Shown: positions 9,205 through 20,919 of the stretch, one piece after another
Numbering within the stretch: position 1 is the first letter of the stretch
Layout: every line of letters starts with the position of its first letter
Assembly: GCA_030549335.1 (NCBI GenBank)
Contig: CM060183.1
Coordinates: forward strand, 33,974,768-34,038,767
Direction: 5' to 3'
Origin: Pontederia crassipes
Lineage: Eukaryota > Streptophyta > Magnoliopsida > Commelinales > Pontederiaceae
Length of the DNA stretch: 64,000 nt
Notes under the pieces: model-generated
Seen by the model: only the letters and a program-made list of their open reading frames with translations
Databases searched by the model: none
Told to the model about the DNA's origin: nothing
Made by a program: the position numbers and the translations under genes

Positions 9205-10359
9205 ATGGAGGAAAAGGCCAAGAAGAAAGCGAACAGCGGCATGAGCACCGGCGGCAGCAGCAGCTTGAAGCATCGCTTCACTCAGATGCTTCTGGGCTCC
9301 TCCTGCACCAACACCGCCGCCTCCACCGCCGCCGCTAAGCTCGTGAAGATCTCGAGCCCGCTGCCCGGAGCGCAGCAGGAGCCTCCGGAGGTCCACTCGG
9401 ACTGCGGGCACGACAAGCGGCCGACGCAGCACCGGCGCAAGCTCGGCCGGTCCGCGGCGTCGTCGTCGGTCGCCGCCGCCTACGGCAACTGCTTCACGCC
9501 GCGGGTCGCGCCCGCGGCCCAGGTGCCGCTGGAGTGCGCCTCCCGCCACTCCATTCGCACGTCCGAGACGATGGCGTCCCGCACGCCGAGGGTCGAGGAG
9601 GGCGACAGGAAGAAAGAGATCTTTCAAGCTTTCAGTAGAGATGACAAGATCAAGTCGTCTCCAGCTTTCACATATTCTCGGACGCCGAGGAGCTCAAACC
9701 ACCGGCGGTCTCACAGAGAAGAAGAGGCGCAGAACAAGAAGAAATGTAAAGCTAATAGAAAGAAAACGATGAAGAAGCTGTCATCGAATGCTTATGGGTT
9801 CAGCAGCTCGTCCTCCTTCCACAGCGGCAATGAGCAGGGTTTCTACTCCAGTGACGTAGAAGAAGATGAAGAAGAGTCCGCGTGCACTCTGTTCTCCTCC
9901 AGGAGCTTCTCCTCCGACTCCTCTGAATTCTATCAGAGCAACAGGAAGAAGAATAACAGCAGGAGCGCCGGCATGAAGTCAACCCGGCGGCCGCAAAGGT
10001 CTCCGAGGAGCGCCGCCGCGAAGCCTCGGAAGCACTCCTTGGACGCAGGGGACAAGTCCCGACCGCTAGTCTCGTACTTCTCTTCGAAGGCCGAGAAGAA
10101 GGCGGAGGCGGCGGCGGCGGACGCGAGGGCGAAGGCGATGACCGCCGCGGGCCTCGCGGTCCTGAAGCGATCGAGCGATCCCTACATGGACTTCCGCAGC
10201 TCCATGGTGGAGATGATCGTGGAGAAGAATATAAACAGCGCTAAGGATCTGGAGGACCTCCTCCAATCGTACCTCTCCCTGAATGCCGCTCGCCATCATC
10301 CGGTCATCGTAGAGGCCTTCTCCGACGTGTGGGATGCCATCTTTAGCCGTTTGGATTGA
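9205..10359 (+). CDS. OFP: OVATE family protein (transcriptional repressor)
   Basis: Single-exon gene encoding 384 residues. The C-terminal 62 residues (about 323-384) form an OVATE domain: SSDPYMDFRSSMVEMI, then DLEDLLQSYLSLNA, then RHHPVIVEAFSDVWDAIF. The N terminus has the LKHRFTQMLLGSSC segment (21-34) found in part of the family. A lysine-rich stretch at about 178-190 (KKKCK...RKKTMKK) is a likely nuclear signal, and a Ser/Glu-rich acidic stretch follows at about 214-242. Family members are nuclear repressors that act with KNOX/BELL homeodomain and TRM proteins to control organ shape and cell-wall or hormone responses. The domain is closest in feel to the OFP6/7/8 group, which is inference. 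The 5' half is very GC-rich (monocot-like). Two in-frame ATGs at 9079 and 9127 lie inside the predicted transcript, so a start up to 42 residues earlier cannot be excluded; 9205 was chosen because MEEKAKKK begins the family-like sequence. Confidence 0.9.
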   Translation: MEEKAKKKANSGMSTGGSSSLKHRFTQMLLGSSCTNTAASTAAAKLVKISSPLPGAQQEPPEVHSDCGHDKRPTQHRRKLGRSAASSSVAAAYGNCFTPRVAPAAQVPLECASRHSIRTSETMASRTPRVEEGDRKKEIFQAFSRDDKIKSSPAFTYSRTPRSSNHRRSHREEEAQNKKKCKANRKKTMKKLSSNAYGFSSSSSFHSGNEQGFYSSDVEEDEEESACTLFSSRSFSSDSSEFYQSNRKKNNSRSAGMKSTRRPQRSPRSAAAKPRKHSLDAGDKSRPLVSYFSSKAEKKAEAAAADARAKAMTAAGLAVLKRSSDPYMDFRSSMVEMIVEKNINSAKDLEDLLQSYLSLNAARHHPVIVEAFSDVWDAIFSRLD

Positions 10360-10723
10360 TGTCCATGTTTGATTGTAAATTACTTCAAGGTTTTGTGTGG
10401 TTACTGCCATTGCTGCACTGCTACTGGCAGGCAAGCAACAAGATGCTGTACTCTTTGCTGCCATATGAATTTGCGGAGACATGCAAAAGCTTTTTGCATG
10501 TATTTTCCAGATTCTATTTTGAAACTTCTTTCCATTGATCTCTTTTTTTTTTTCAATTGGTTGTCTTAAGCTCTTGAACGTAGAAATGCAAGTAATTCAT
10601 GATGAAAACTCCAGTTTTTTTCTCACTGGAAAAAAAATAACGCAACGAAAGCAGAGGGAGCTAATTTCTGATAGGAAGTAATTACCAGTAACGTCAAGAA
10701 TAAACAACTCAAACGCCTCAATT
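10360..10723. other. 3' flank of the OVATE gene
   Basis: Non-coding and AT-rich with T runs. It presumably holds the 3' UTR and polyadenylation region; no unambiguous AATAAA signal was chosen. Confidence 0.4.
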
Positions 10724-10910
10724 TCTTTTAACAATAACAACAAAGTCATATCCCATTAGGTGGGGTCGACTACATGAAATATACGGCGCCATTCTCGTTG
10801 ATCCATGTTCATAAAATTCGACAGAGTTTTACGCTGACTGTCGGGGTCTAACACAACCCTCCTTCTTTATCCGGGCTTGGAACCGACTATAAAACATAGG
10901 CGGAGTTCCT
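10724..10910 (-). mobile_element. Au-type SINE (tRNA-derived short interspersed element)
   Basis: On the - strand it carries a promoter B-box-like segment (GTCGGTTCCAAGCCCGG), then GATAAAGAAGGAGGGTTGTG. It ends in CGACCCCACCTAATGGGAT followed by a TTTGTTGTTATTGTT tail. This order matches my recollection of the widespread plant Au SINE. The 5' part with the A box is not clearly recognised, so the copy may be 5'-truncated. It lies about 365 bp downstream of the OVATE gene in opposite orientation. Confidence 0.65.
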
Positions 10911-11939
10911 CAATTTCTTTAACATAATACGAAAATTTGATGAATTAATGTACTTCTTAAAAAGGTTATACAAGTAATTAAAGGAGAGTGTTAGCAAGTC
11001 CAATTATATATTCTGCAAGCCCCCAGTTCGGTTTCAAACTCAGTGGAATTCCTGAACGCAAGGAATCGATTACATCTTTATGTTCAATACATAGTGCGTT
11101 TATAAAGACGTCAGCGCAAAACAACGCACAGTTGAATCACTCCAAACTTTGTTCAACAACACATATGCAGCAGCAGGTGCTTTTTCCTAACTCTAATGCA
11201 CTCAACTGCGATGACGACAATATTTTGCAGCTGTCCCATTTGCATCGTATCAGCTTAAAGCCTGTCGACCTCTAATATCCTTATGAGCCAGTGGCACCAG
11301 TCAATGCTCTTTTGTTCATCTTACAATGAAGAAAGAGGTGCTGCATGTTCTTCCCTTTTTTTGCTGAAGCCACGGAGTACGGTTTGAAACGGTGATGAAG
11401 AAATCCTGGTGCACAGCAGCGGCGGGAACAAGAAGATGTCACCAAAAGCAAGTTGCCTGGGATTAGATGAGCAAACCATGCTGCCGTCTCTCTCTCTCTC
11501 TCTCTGACCAGATATATAATTAATGCCTTGTTTTGTTCTCGTCTTCTGTAATCATCGCATGAAACAAACATAAGAGGCCAAGTTTCCTCGTCTGCACACT
11601 GTGAGCAAACTAGCAAAGATTCTGTACTTTATACGCTGCGGAGGGAGCCTGTGGGGATTAATTATGTGGCTGCCAGCCACATTATGGTGAAGTTTCCTTG
11701 GTAGAGTTAACAAAAAATGCATTAATTGGACACAAAAATGGATGGTAAACCGGATCCCACGGTCATAAATCCAGCACGGTTTTGGCCTCATTGGCTGATA
11801 GTGCTTCCATGGCGGAGCACAGTGTTCTTTCTGAGACCAGCAGCTGCGCCCAATGGGGAACTGTTCTTAGTAGTTAACGCCAGCTCTCGTGCCGTCTTGG
11901 AGGGCGGTAACAGCGGAAGAAGGGGGAGAGATCACAGCT

Positions 11940-12028
<89 letters not shown>

Positions 12029-13557
12029 GGAGACTAGATTCCTGCATCCACCACCCTTGTACTATTACCTGAGACTCAGGCGGAGATGACGCCAATTCAA
12101 AGTGTAATCATGTAATGTGACTAGTAGTACTGTTTGTTCAACACTGTCTGTATTAGACGTTTTTTTTGTGTGTTTTTTCCCGCTCACTTGATTACTAATT
12201 TATTTAATTCAGTTTGTGCGAAAAAAAAACATTTTTATAATCTTAATATTCTTTTCATTTCATTATTCAACCAAACAAACCATCATATAAATCACTCTAC
12301 TTTGATTGTCAACATTTAAATGATTTTATCTTTTGACAAAGATTTATCCTTCATGGATACATCCTCAAAATAATTTCCAATAATATTCAAAATATATTTT
12401 TAACCTAATAAAATATAGGTGGATGATAGATTGTTTTTTTACTTTTAAAATAGAGTATACGTTAATTATATATTTTTTGGTTAATAGTATTAGACTATTA
12501 GTGATGGACATTGAAATCACTAAACTTAAATATTTCATTAGTATAATGATTTAGATATGTAAAATAAATGTTGAATGGTATCCAATATTACTTTGCATCC
12601 ACATTTTGGCTTCTTCAACTTTTGGAAATCAACATTAATCTAATAATCATGCATCTTCCATTTGATAATTTTGGTTTCATCACTCGAGTATTTTGTGAGT
12701 GGGAATTTCTTGGGGTTATGTAAAGATGTTGGTTGGTTGTATTTGATACTTCACTTGTTACCAAAATTGTTAGGTGCAGAAATGCTGACTTATGAAAGAA
12801 CAATTGGTCAAATTGATTAAGCAGCTAGTGAATAGACAAGGGAAAGGGACATCCAATGAGACAAGAGTGCTCGTCATTGTAATATATATATAATACGATT
12901 GCATGCATATCGTTGTTAAAGTTCCTAAACATGTGTTCTTGTTAACTACCATGGGCGATTAGGTGCCTTTTATGCGATGAAATGGCAATCTTTAATACCA
13001 AAATTGCGAAGGAGCACCGGATATTTTTTTTAACCTTACAAAATTATTTTTCTATAAAAAATATCGTAAAAAAAAAGCTCGTCTTGAACATTTAACGAGA
13101 TAATTTCATTTAGGTTGTTTGGTTGAGGATGGGAATCAATTTCTTTTATTTGCTTGAATTTAAATTTAAGGGGAATGGAAGAAAAATTTTCCCATTTTCT
13201 CTTTAATATTTTATTTTTCTTTCATCTCAAATTCAAATGAAAAGAAGAGGAAAGATATTTTTAACATGTATTTTCATTTTTATCATATAAATTAAATATA
13301 TAAGTATATATATATAATAAAATTGTCTAACACAAATTAACACTTAACATTCATTTCTTTTAATGATGTCAACCAAATAGATGTAGCTAAATTTATCTTC
13401 GTTCTTTTGCATTTTCTTCTTTACTTTTCATTTTTCTTAATGAATTTTAAACCAAACAGACAATTGATAATTAGTGAGGGATGCACTCGTTGTTATGTAG
13501 TAATTTAAATTACCTACAAGTGCGGGCATGAATTTGTCTCTATATTTTGTGTGAGCA
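10911..13557. other. intergenic DNA with CT microsatellites
   Basis: No gene supported. Short (TC)n near 11487-11506 and a long (CT)n at 11942-12024. The rest is AT-rich. 13110-13462 has weak TTGTTTGGTT...AACCAAACAGAC inverted ends and may be another decayed MITE. 13550-13557 is the left target duplication of the hAT element. Confidence 0.5.
11942..12024. repeat. (CT)n microsatellite, 83 bp
   Basis: Uninterrupted CT dinucleotides. It produces spurious Ser-Leu or Arg-Glu repeat ORFs on the two strands. Confidence 0.97.
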
Positions 13558-14046
13558 CAGGGCCGACTCAAGGTGTTCGGAGGCCTAAAGTAAAAAATTA
13601 ATATAAATGAAAAATATTTATTTAAATTTTATTTTCAACCTTTTTAAAGTATATTACTAGTAATTAAATTTCATAATAAATCTTTGAACAATAATATATA
13701 TTAAGAATGCTAGAAAAAATAGAAATAAAATTGGAATATGTAATATGAGTAGTTACTACTTATTTTTGTAGATTCAACAAATAAGGAATCAATTAGGAGA
13801 AAGAAAATGAGATTGGCACAAAATTAGTTTGAAATTGTTGATCACCAAAATAAAAATAATAATATAGCAAGAAGATCGGAAAAATATTATTTGAACTAGT
13901 TAGATGTAAAAGTACAAGGAAAATAAGATTGATAGAAAGTAATTAATTTAGTATTAATAATTTAATATTATTAGATATTATGAGGCCCTCAATTTTAGGG
14001 GGCCTAAACCAACTGCTTGAGTTGCTTTATATTTGAGCCGGCTCTG
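13558..14046. mobile_element. non-autonomous hAT element (MITE) with perfect 8-bp target duplication
   Basis: The 489-bp element begins CAGGGCCGACTCAAGG. Its right end, reverse complemented, reads CAGAGCCGGCTCAAAT, giving inverted termini of about 14 bp that start CAG, as in hAT elements. The exact 8-bp direct repeat TGTGAGCA flanks it at 13550-13557 and 14047-14054. The interior is AT-rich with no transposase ORF, so it depends on a partner in trans. Confidence 0.9.
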
Positions 14047-14054
14047 TGTGAGCA

Positions 14055-15588
14055 CTTGGGGCATGAAATTTTAATAAAGTAACATTACGAAAAAAATGGT
14101 GCATGAGTCATAATCGTACTTATGGGCCTACTAGGGTTATTTCTTGAACTGGTGCACGAGTCATAGTTTTACTTAAGGTTGGGCTTTATGTTTGAAATAA
14201 ACAATAGGCTTCAGTTGAAAATTGAAATGATGATCCAACTAAAATCAAGTGATGATAAAGTTTTAACTAGTTGTATAATTAATTTGATTTTGTACTCTTA
14301 ATTTAAAATTAAAATTCTCATAATTTAGGAGGTCATAAATGTAAGAGTACACTTAGACCAACCTATTAGTTTATATATTTAAAGGAATGTAGCCTTATAT
14401 CAAATGAAATAAATTAACTTAAGTAGAATTATAACGAAATCTGATTAAATTAATAATCCTTATACATATACATATATTGTAGGAAAAACAAAATATTAGG
14501 ACAAAAGATATAAATTGTTTTAAGTATGTTTATAACAAAAATTATTCAGTACAATAATTTATGTACATATTAATTATCTCCTTATATCAATTGTCATAAT
14601 TACATCAATAATAAAAACATAATGCATACTAAATGATGTTGGTTATTTTTTATTAGAAAAGGATTTATGAACTTGATGCAAGGAAAGCAAAGATTGAAAA
14701 TAAAGAAACACATACATTGTAGAATTTGAACCCTTGATTTTTTTTTTTCTATTTTTGAATGGAGTTATGCTTTCTCTGCACACCATCCTTGTTTCCGATA
14801 TTAGTTATTTTCATTCTAAGTATATTTGGATCTTGCGACATGAAATTTGCGGTGAGAGGATGCAAGAGTAGAGGATGTGCAATGTATGCATATCTCCGGA
14901 TAGGATGCATTAGCAATCAATAAGACACAGGGCTCAGATCAAATAGCCTTATTCAAATAATAATATTCTAATAAGTGTACATTTTCAATGATTTTTGAAT
15001 TATGATTTGGTAGGTAAACATAATTAGCAAGTGGAAAAAAACCTAATTAGATATATATATATTTTTGCTATACTACAAGGATGTCTAAGAAATAACATAA
15101 CGATCATTGTCATCACTTATTTGCTAAACAACTTAGCTTTTAGTGACAAGGTATGTAAATGTTGTATATGACATTCCTATTTTCAGAATTTAGTACTTGA
15201 TACTTTTTAGCTTCTTTTTATTGATTGTGCAAAATTAGAGTGAAATAAGATTGGAGAGGAAAGAGTTTAGAGGAAAAAGTAATGGAGGAAATATGAAAGA
15301 AACAAACAATCAGATGTTGAAAGCGGAAAAAGAAATAAATATTATAGAAATACAATAATTTGACGTAAGAAAAAAAGTATGAGAAACTATTTAAAAACTC
15401 TATTTTAAAGAAAATAACTTCATTTTATATAATTTTTATATGGAAAAGTTAATTTGTTTGGATTCTTGATATCAAATGACGCCTATATATAAGGGTGAAT
15501 TTAAAAATAATTAAAGTCATTTTGTTTTATTTCTATCTCAAAAAACATAAATTTTAAAATGGTCGTAACTTAATCTTTGCTATGAAAT
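14055..15588. other. AT-rich intergenic DNA
   Basis: I see no gene, repeat array or element ends here. It is AT-rich throughout, and stop codons occur in all frames at short spacing. Confidence 0.5.
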
Positions 15589-16660
15589 TGTTGAACCCCT
15601 ATAATGTTGAATCTCATGTATTATTCTCATATTTTGATGATAACAAATAAAATTGATAAAAATAGTACTAATAAGTTTGTCATGTGACGTAAATACAGGG
15701 ATAAGATTAATAGGAAAGAAGTCGACAAAAAAACAACATTATTCATGAAATCGAACTAAAGATCGGTCGACCGGGCATACGATCGATTTAATCATAGGAC
15801 TGAAGACAACTGACCAGTCGACCAAACTCACAATCAAATTATCTAGAGGCTGAAGACAAGTGGTCGGTCAAAGGATCGGACAGCAGATGCATGTCCAAAC
15901 AGAAAGTTAAAATAATTGAAAATAAGAGACCGATCGTAGAACCGATCGACCGAAAGAACGACTGAAATTAGTAGAGAATTCAAACAACATGAAAATTACA
16001 AACTGTTTGACCGTCTTAATGTATCGGTCGATCGGCTTGAATGAATTGCTATAGTAATGGTTAGTTTTTAAATCAAATCTTTTGAAGATTCTTTCCAAAA
16101 GACCATATATCAAGAAGAACCTTATAAAAAAACATTCAGAAGACTAAAGAAAGAATCAACACAAACATCCAAGAATTCCTACAAAATTGATGATCAAGTT
16201 TTGTAATCATTTTCTTGAAAACCCTAGCTACCATTCTCCTCACTATTTAAAAAGGGTGTGAGTACTTGTGAGACAAATATTGTTAAAAGAGAGTTCAAAA
16301 GTGTAATTCTGAAAGTTCTTGTGTGACAAGAGATTTGTCTTGTCTCTTGAGCGAAAAAGAAGGTGTTCTCAGTGTAACTAGAGTTTTCCTCTCCTTTTGA
16401 GAAATGAGGAAGATAATGAAACTCCGACGATTTCAAAATTGAAAAGTCGAAATAGGGACGTAGGTCAAAGTAGATCGAACATCGTCAAGAAATCGTGTGC
16501 TTGCTCTCTCCACTCTTCTATTTGCTTTTGTGCATCAATCACATTTATATTGTCACGAATTTTTAAAAAAAGGAGAAAAACAATTTGAAAAGGAATTTGA
16601 GATTTAGATTTAATTTTACGCGAATTCACTCTCCTCTTGATGCCGTTCGATTCTACGTAT
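15589..16660 (+). mobile_element. Copia-type LTR relic (solo or truncated)
   Basis: Begins near TGTTGAACCCC / TGTTGAATCTCATG and carries ATTTTGATGATAACAAAT, a phrase typical of plant Copia LTRs. Several GATCGGTCGACCG-type motifs follow (15760-16035). The second half has the phrase GTGTTCTCAGTGTAAC...GAGTTTTCCTCTCC (about 16362-16394) seen near transcribed LTR ends. No TGGTATCAGAGC primer-binding site or gag/pol ORF follows, so this is a solo or cut LTR. The exact right end and target duplication were not resolved. Confidence 0.55.
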
Positions 16661-17890
16661 AATTGAATATCTTGTCTCTATCTTATTTTTTTTCTATGCA
16701 GATACACTTAATTATAATATTATTACATATTTGTCATATATTCACGACCAAGAGGTACTGGATTCTCTTTCGAATGGGCCTTGAAAGGAGAAGGAAGACA
16801 GGAGTGCCAACAGACGTCTGTCTATTCTCTAATTCATCCGACCCGATCCATTTTGGGAATGTCCAGTGTCAATTTTAAGTTTTGATTGATTTTCTACAAC
16901 AATACGTTCACATAAAATGAATAATATTTTTTTAGTTTTTAAATTAAAATAATTTATTACAAATTATTCACATATATGTGTGATAATTATAAAATTAATA
17001 TGTAATGTTATTTTCAACCAAAATATACTCATATGTTATATGCAATCAATTTAAATATTATTAATTAAATAAAAATGAAAGCTCAAGATTATGTTTTGCA
17101 AATGAAATTAGTTGACATCAATCCTTTGATTTGATACGATTCTACCAAATGATTTGACACAAAAATGACATGACCTATTAATCTCTCTCTCTCTTTCTCA
17201 CTCTTCACTATTTTTTTTTCACCATTCTATGGAGGATTTCTCTCACAACTTGTTTTTATTATCTTACTAATTATTTTAAATTTGAAGTTATGTTTTTTTC
17301 TCACCTCCCTCTCTCTCTCACCCACAAATTATTTTTTTCCAACTTTCATTATTTTTATTTTTATTCACTAGTTAACTCAAACAAAAATTTATTAAAGATA
17401 AAATTACATCTTATTTACTAATTAAAATAGTAATATATTTGGAAGAATTAATTAAAACATTTAATACTTACTAAATATAATTTCATAATCTAATGTCATT
17501 TTCTTATTTTCTTATTTTTTTATAATATTATGTTTAACGAAAAATCAATTATCACAATTTTTTTACTCCACTTGATATTTATTTATTAAACTAATAATAG
17601 AATGAGGTTTTAAAATAAATAATGAGTATTAAAATAAAATACACATTATATCAAATTTATTAAAAAATTTAATTTATATTAGGACGATCAAGTTCTTATT
17701 TAATCTTTAAAATATTAATATTATACATTAGATAAAATAAACGTAGATATTATATAGTGTCGTAAATTAAATTTTATCCTAAGGAAGGGCAATCTATTAA
17801 TCAACTTCAAATATTTAGTAAGATTTTAATGGACATGCTGCTACCTAGATCCGCGACCATTGAATGTAAGATCTATGACATATTAGAAAG
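16661..17890. other. AT-rich intergenic DNA
   Basis: Apart from a small GC-richer patch at 16750-16865, this is AT-rich with CT tracts near 17180 and 17310. No gene or element ends were recognised. Confidence 0.5.
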
Positions 17891-18084
17891 ACGTGGTTCA
17901 TTGTAGCAAGCCACGTGGTTTAGGGGGCCAGTTTAAGGTGTTTTCTTTGGTCACGACCGGTTCATCATCACCGCTACCATCGTTGCTGATGTTGTCGCAG
18001 GAATCGTCGTTGAAGTCACCGATGAACTCGCCTCTCACGTCGCCGCACTTTGCCGCTACCATCTCGCCTCAAGGAACAATCGAA

Positions 18085-18495
18085 CGACTTCGAGAGTGAT
18101 GAGGATATTGTGGGCACCGACGACTTTTGGGAGCAAAGAGGAGTAGATCGTGGGCATCGACAACTCTGAGAGCGAGGAGGAGAAGGCCATTGGCGCTAAC
18201 GAGTTTGGGAGCGAGGAGGATGTGGTCGTTGATGAGTGCAAGAGCGAGAAGAAGCAGGTCGTGGACGCCGACGAGTCTGGGAGTGAGGAGGTGCTGATCG
18301 AGGAGGATCATGTGTGACTTCAAGAATGATGAGGAGGAGATTGCGGGTGTCGACGACTTTGGGAGCGAGGAAGAGCAAATCGCAGACACCGGCGACTTTG
18401 GGAGCGAGGAGGAGAAAATTGCAGACACCGACTACTTTGAGAGCGAGGAGGAGAAGGGCATTAGCGCCGACAAGTTTTGGAGCGACAAGTTTTGT
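18085..18495 (+). repeat. about 42-45-bp coding-like minisatellite (acidic repeat)
   Basis: Units close to GACTTTGGGAGCGAGGAGGAG recur with a 42-45-bp period. In one frame (18310-18507) they read FGSEEEQIADTGD, FGSEEEKIADTDY and FESEEEKGISADK. The upstream part (18085-18305) holds the same units in shifted frames with deletions. The multiple-of-three period looks like a decayed or fragmentary gene for an acidic repeat protein. No start, splice sites or non-repeat domain are evident. Confidence 0.6.
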
Positions 18496-18521
18496 ATGTC
18501 ATTGGATTGAAAATGGATGAC

Positions 18522-19232
18522 ATATGAGAATAAGCATAATTTAATGTTGATCTACTCAACAACATGCCAATTCAACTACTCATGAACTAGTTAGAAGTCG
18601 GTTCAATAAAGTTAAAAGTCCAACATTTTCTCTCTTTCATATGGCATCACATCCTTTCTCCAATGGTCGATGACATTGTTGGCCATCCATCTTTGTCGAG
18701 CAGGCAAAGAGCGAACTACGAGCGAGCAACCCAGATCATCCTCTCCCTCTCCATCAAGCGAGCGCGGGCTATGAGAAACGACTCTACATGCCCTCTCTTT
18801 CTCCATCGAAAGGCTTGAGATAATGATTAGTCATTAGATATTGTCCCATCTTTTGGAGTCATCTCTTGCATTTGATCAACTAGTTTTTTTTATGTCAAAC
18901 TAGAGTGGATGTATATTCTCTACTTTTTTTCTTGTCATGTAAGGAACAAGCACCCATTAAATTGCAACTGTTCTTTTTTGTTACACGATTGCAAGTTTGC
19001 AACTCTTTTTTTCTTTTTTTTTTTTTTGGGTGGGGGGGGGGGGGGGTGGGGGTGGGCTCTTTGCTCGCTCAACGAAGATGGATGGACAATAGCGCCATCT
19101 GAGAAGGAAGTTATGCCCTAGGAAAGAGAGAGAATTTAGGATTTTAATCTTAATACTTTATTGAATTGGTCCAACTGGTTCGTGAGTAGTTCAACAGTTA
19201 TATTATTGAGTAGATTCACATTGAACCACTTT
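18522..19232. mobile_element. foldback element with arms of about 190 bp
   Basis: The left arm (about 18522-18717) and right arm (about 19053-19232) are diverged inverted copies. Both carry, in opposite sense, GAGTAGAT near the outer end, CATGAGTAGTTGAA/CGTGAGTAGTTCAA, AAAGAGAGA, GATGGATGG and an inner GCTCTTTGC. The spacer of about 335 bp includes a T-rich then G-rich run (19015-19046). No ORF is supported. A non-autonomous foldback or Mutator-like element is likely. A transcript would form a long hairpin. Confidence 0.65.
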
Positions 19233-20287
19233 TATCACCCTTTTATTATGATCTAATATATTTTATTTTTTTCTAAAAGAAAAAGAGAATGCATCATCTA
19301 ATAAAATAGGAGGAAATATCCTGGTATAAAAATTGAGAGAGCCCCAAGGAAGGCTTCTATTTCAAGAAATGTGGTTCAAATGCAAACGATCAAAATTGAA
19401 AATATAATTCAGGAATATTTTTTTAATTTTTTTTAACTATAGCGACTTTTCACGTCTAATTTCGAACTATGATCCTTTCGTCCTGTTAATTTTTTTATTA
19501 TTTTCAATTTTTTATGAATGAAAATATTAAAATTCCCTCACACAAATTATCCTATTTTTATATATTTTAAAAAATAAGATAATATAATAGTAAATAACAT
19601 AAAAACTAAAAATATTATAAAAAAAGGGTCTTTAACATTGTCGACTTGTCAAAATATTTTATTTTTAATTTATTTAAAAAAATATAAGAAATTATCATTT
19701 GTGGAAGGGGTAATTATTTTTATCAATAGAAAAAGATATTAAAAATAAGTTTAAGACGGAAGAACTTAATAGACAAAAAGCATTAGGTTAATACAGTAAT
19801 AATCAGAAACGCAGGAGAAGAAGGCGTCGTCACGAGAACTGTTCCTTTCATCCATCACACACCACAGAATCGATAGCAGCTTTTAGTATGCATCCACGTA
19901 GGCAGTTAGATTCTTATTATCTTATGTTCCGGCAACGTGGACGAGGCTGATAGGTTGAATTTCTGTGCTCGCCGGGTCATGGACTGCAGCGGATCCTGTG
20001 AGAAAAAGACCGTATCTAATGAGACAGAGACGGGCACCCACAAAGTGTAGCCAGTTCACTTTACCACGCCACGCGTGGGACCCGCGAGAAGGGTGAGAGG
20101 TCCACGAGCCACCTTACGTCGCCGCGTGTCATGTACTTAACTGCGCCCTCTCTCTCACCAGTCGTGGTAAACGTTCATTTTAATAACAATTTCTGCATAC
20201 TGTGCAAGGCTAAAAATTACGTAAAAAATTGTTAAAAAATTAAAAGTCTAAAAATCGGAGAAAATGTGCATATTTTTTCGAGTTATT
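19233..20287. other. intergenic DNA without a recognised gene
   Basis: AT-rich to 19800, then a GC-richer stretch to about 20160 with no ORF of note. 19450-19790 has weak inverted similarity at its ends (GTCTAATT... against GTCTATTAAG...), not enough to call an element. Confidence 0.4.
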
Positions 20288-20919
20288 TCTTCTAATCGTT
20301 ATTAAACTATCGTAATTTTTTATATTTAATTTTAAATTTTGAGTCTCTAAACTTTCACAATTTTTTCAATTTGATCCATCCGTTTAATTCTACCGATTTC
20401 TCCGTTATTTTTTATTTTTTCCATTTGTAAAAAGTCCACTTATACCCTGAAGTGTGAATTCATTTTTACATAAAATAATATATAATAATACATATAAAAA
20501 TAATTTTAAAAAAAGGAGGACCCCCTCTCTTCTCTTTCCTTGCTGGCGCTGCCTACGCGACCCCCTCCTCTCTTTCCCCGCCGGCGCCCTGCGCACTCGG
20601 CGCAGAGAAAGAGAAGGGGATGGGGGTGGGGGGGTCGCCGACCCCTATGTGTCGACGATAACGCAATGCGTCCTCCTTTTTTTAATTATTTTTATATCTA
20701 TTATTATATATTATTTTATATAAAAATGAATTAACACTCAAGTCAGGGGTATAATGGACTTGTTACAAATGTGAAAAATAAAATATAACGAAAAAATCGA
20801 CGGAATTGAATGGAAGGATCAAATTAAAAAAATCGTTAAAGTTTAGGGATAAAAAAAATGAAGTTCGTAATATGAGATTAGATGTGAAAAATCGTGATAA
20901 TTTAGGAGTGATTAGAGGA
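20288..20919. mobile_element. long-inverted-repeat element (arms about 235 bp) with GC-rich core
   Basis: The left arm (about 20288-20520) and the reverse complement of the right arm (about 20680-20919) align over their length. Shared blocks are CCTCTAATC/CTTCTAATCG, ATTTTTTnAATTTGATCC, AAGTCCA.TTATACCC, and AATTCATTTTTA.ATAAAATAATATATAATAATA. The core (about 20520-20680) is strongly GC-rich in an otherwise AT-rich element. This could be captured genic DNA. No transposase is present. Ends are approximate, with no target duplication resolved. Confidence 0.7.

Noticed and set aside
9202..9627. 141-aa - strand ORF opposite the OVATE gene
   Set aside because: Antisense shadow of the coding strand; Arg/Gly-rich because of base composition.
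11874..12095. ORFs with Ser-Leu or Arg-Glu repeats on both strands
   Set aside because: They are translations of the (CT)n microsatellite.
15589..16660. Complete Copia retrotransposon
   Set aside because: No primer-binding site, gag/pol ORF or second LTR was found; only an LTR relic is supported.
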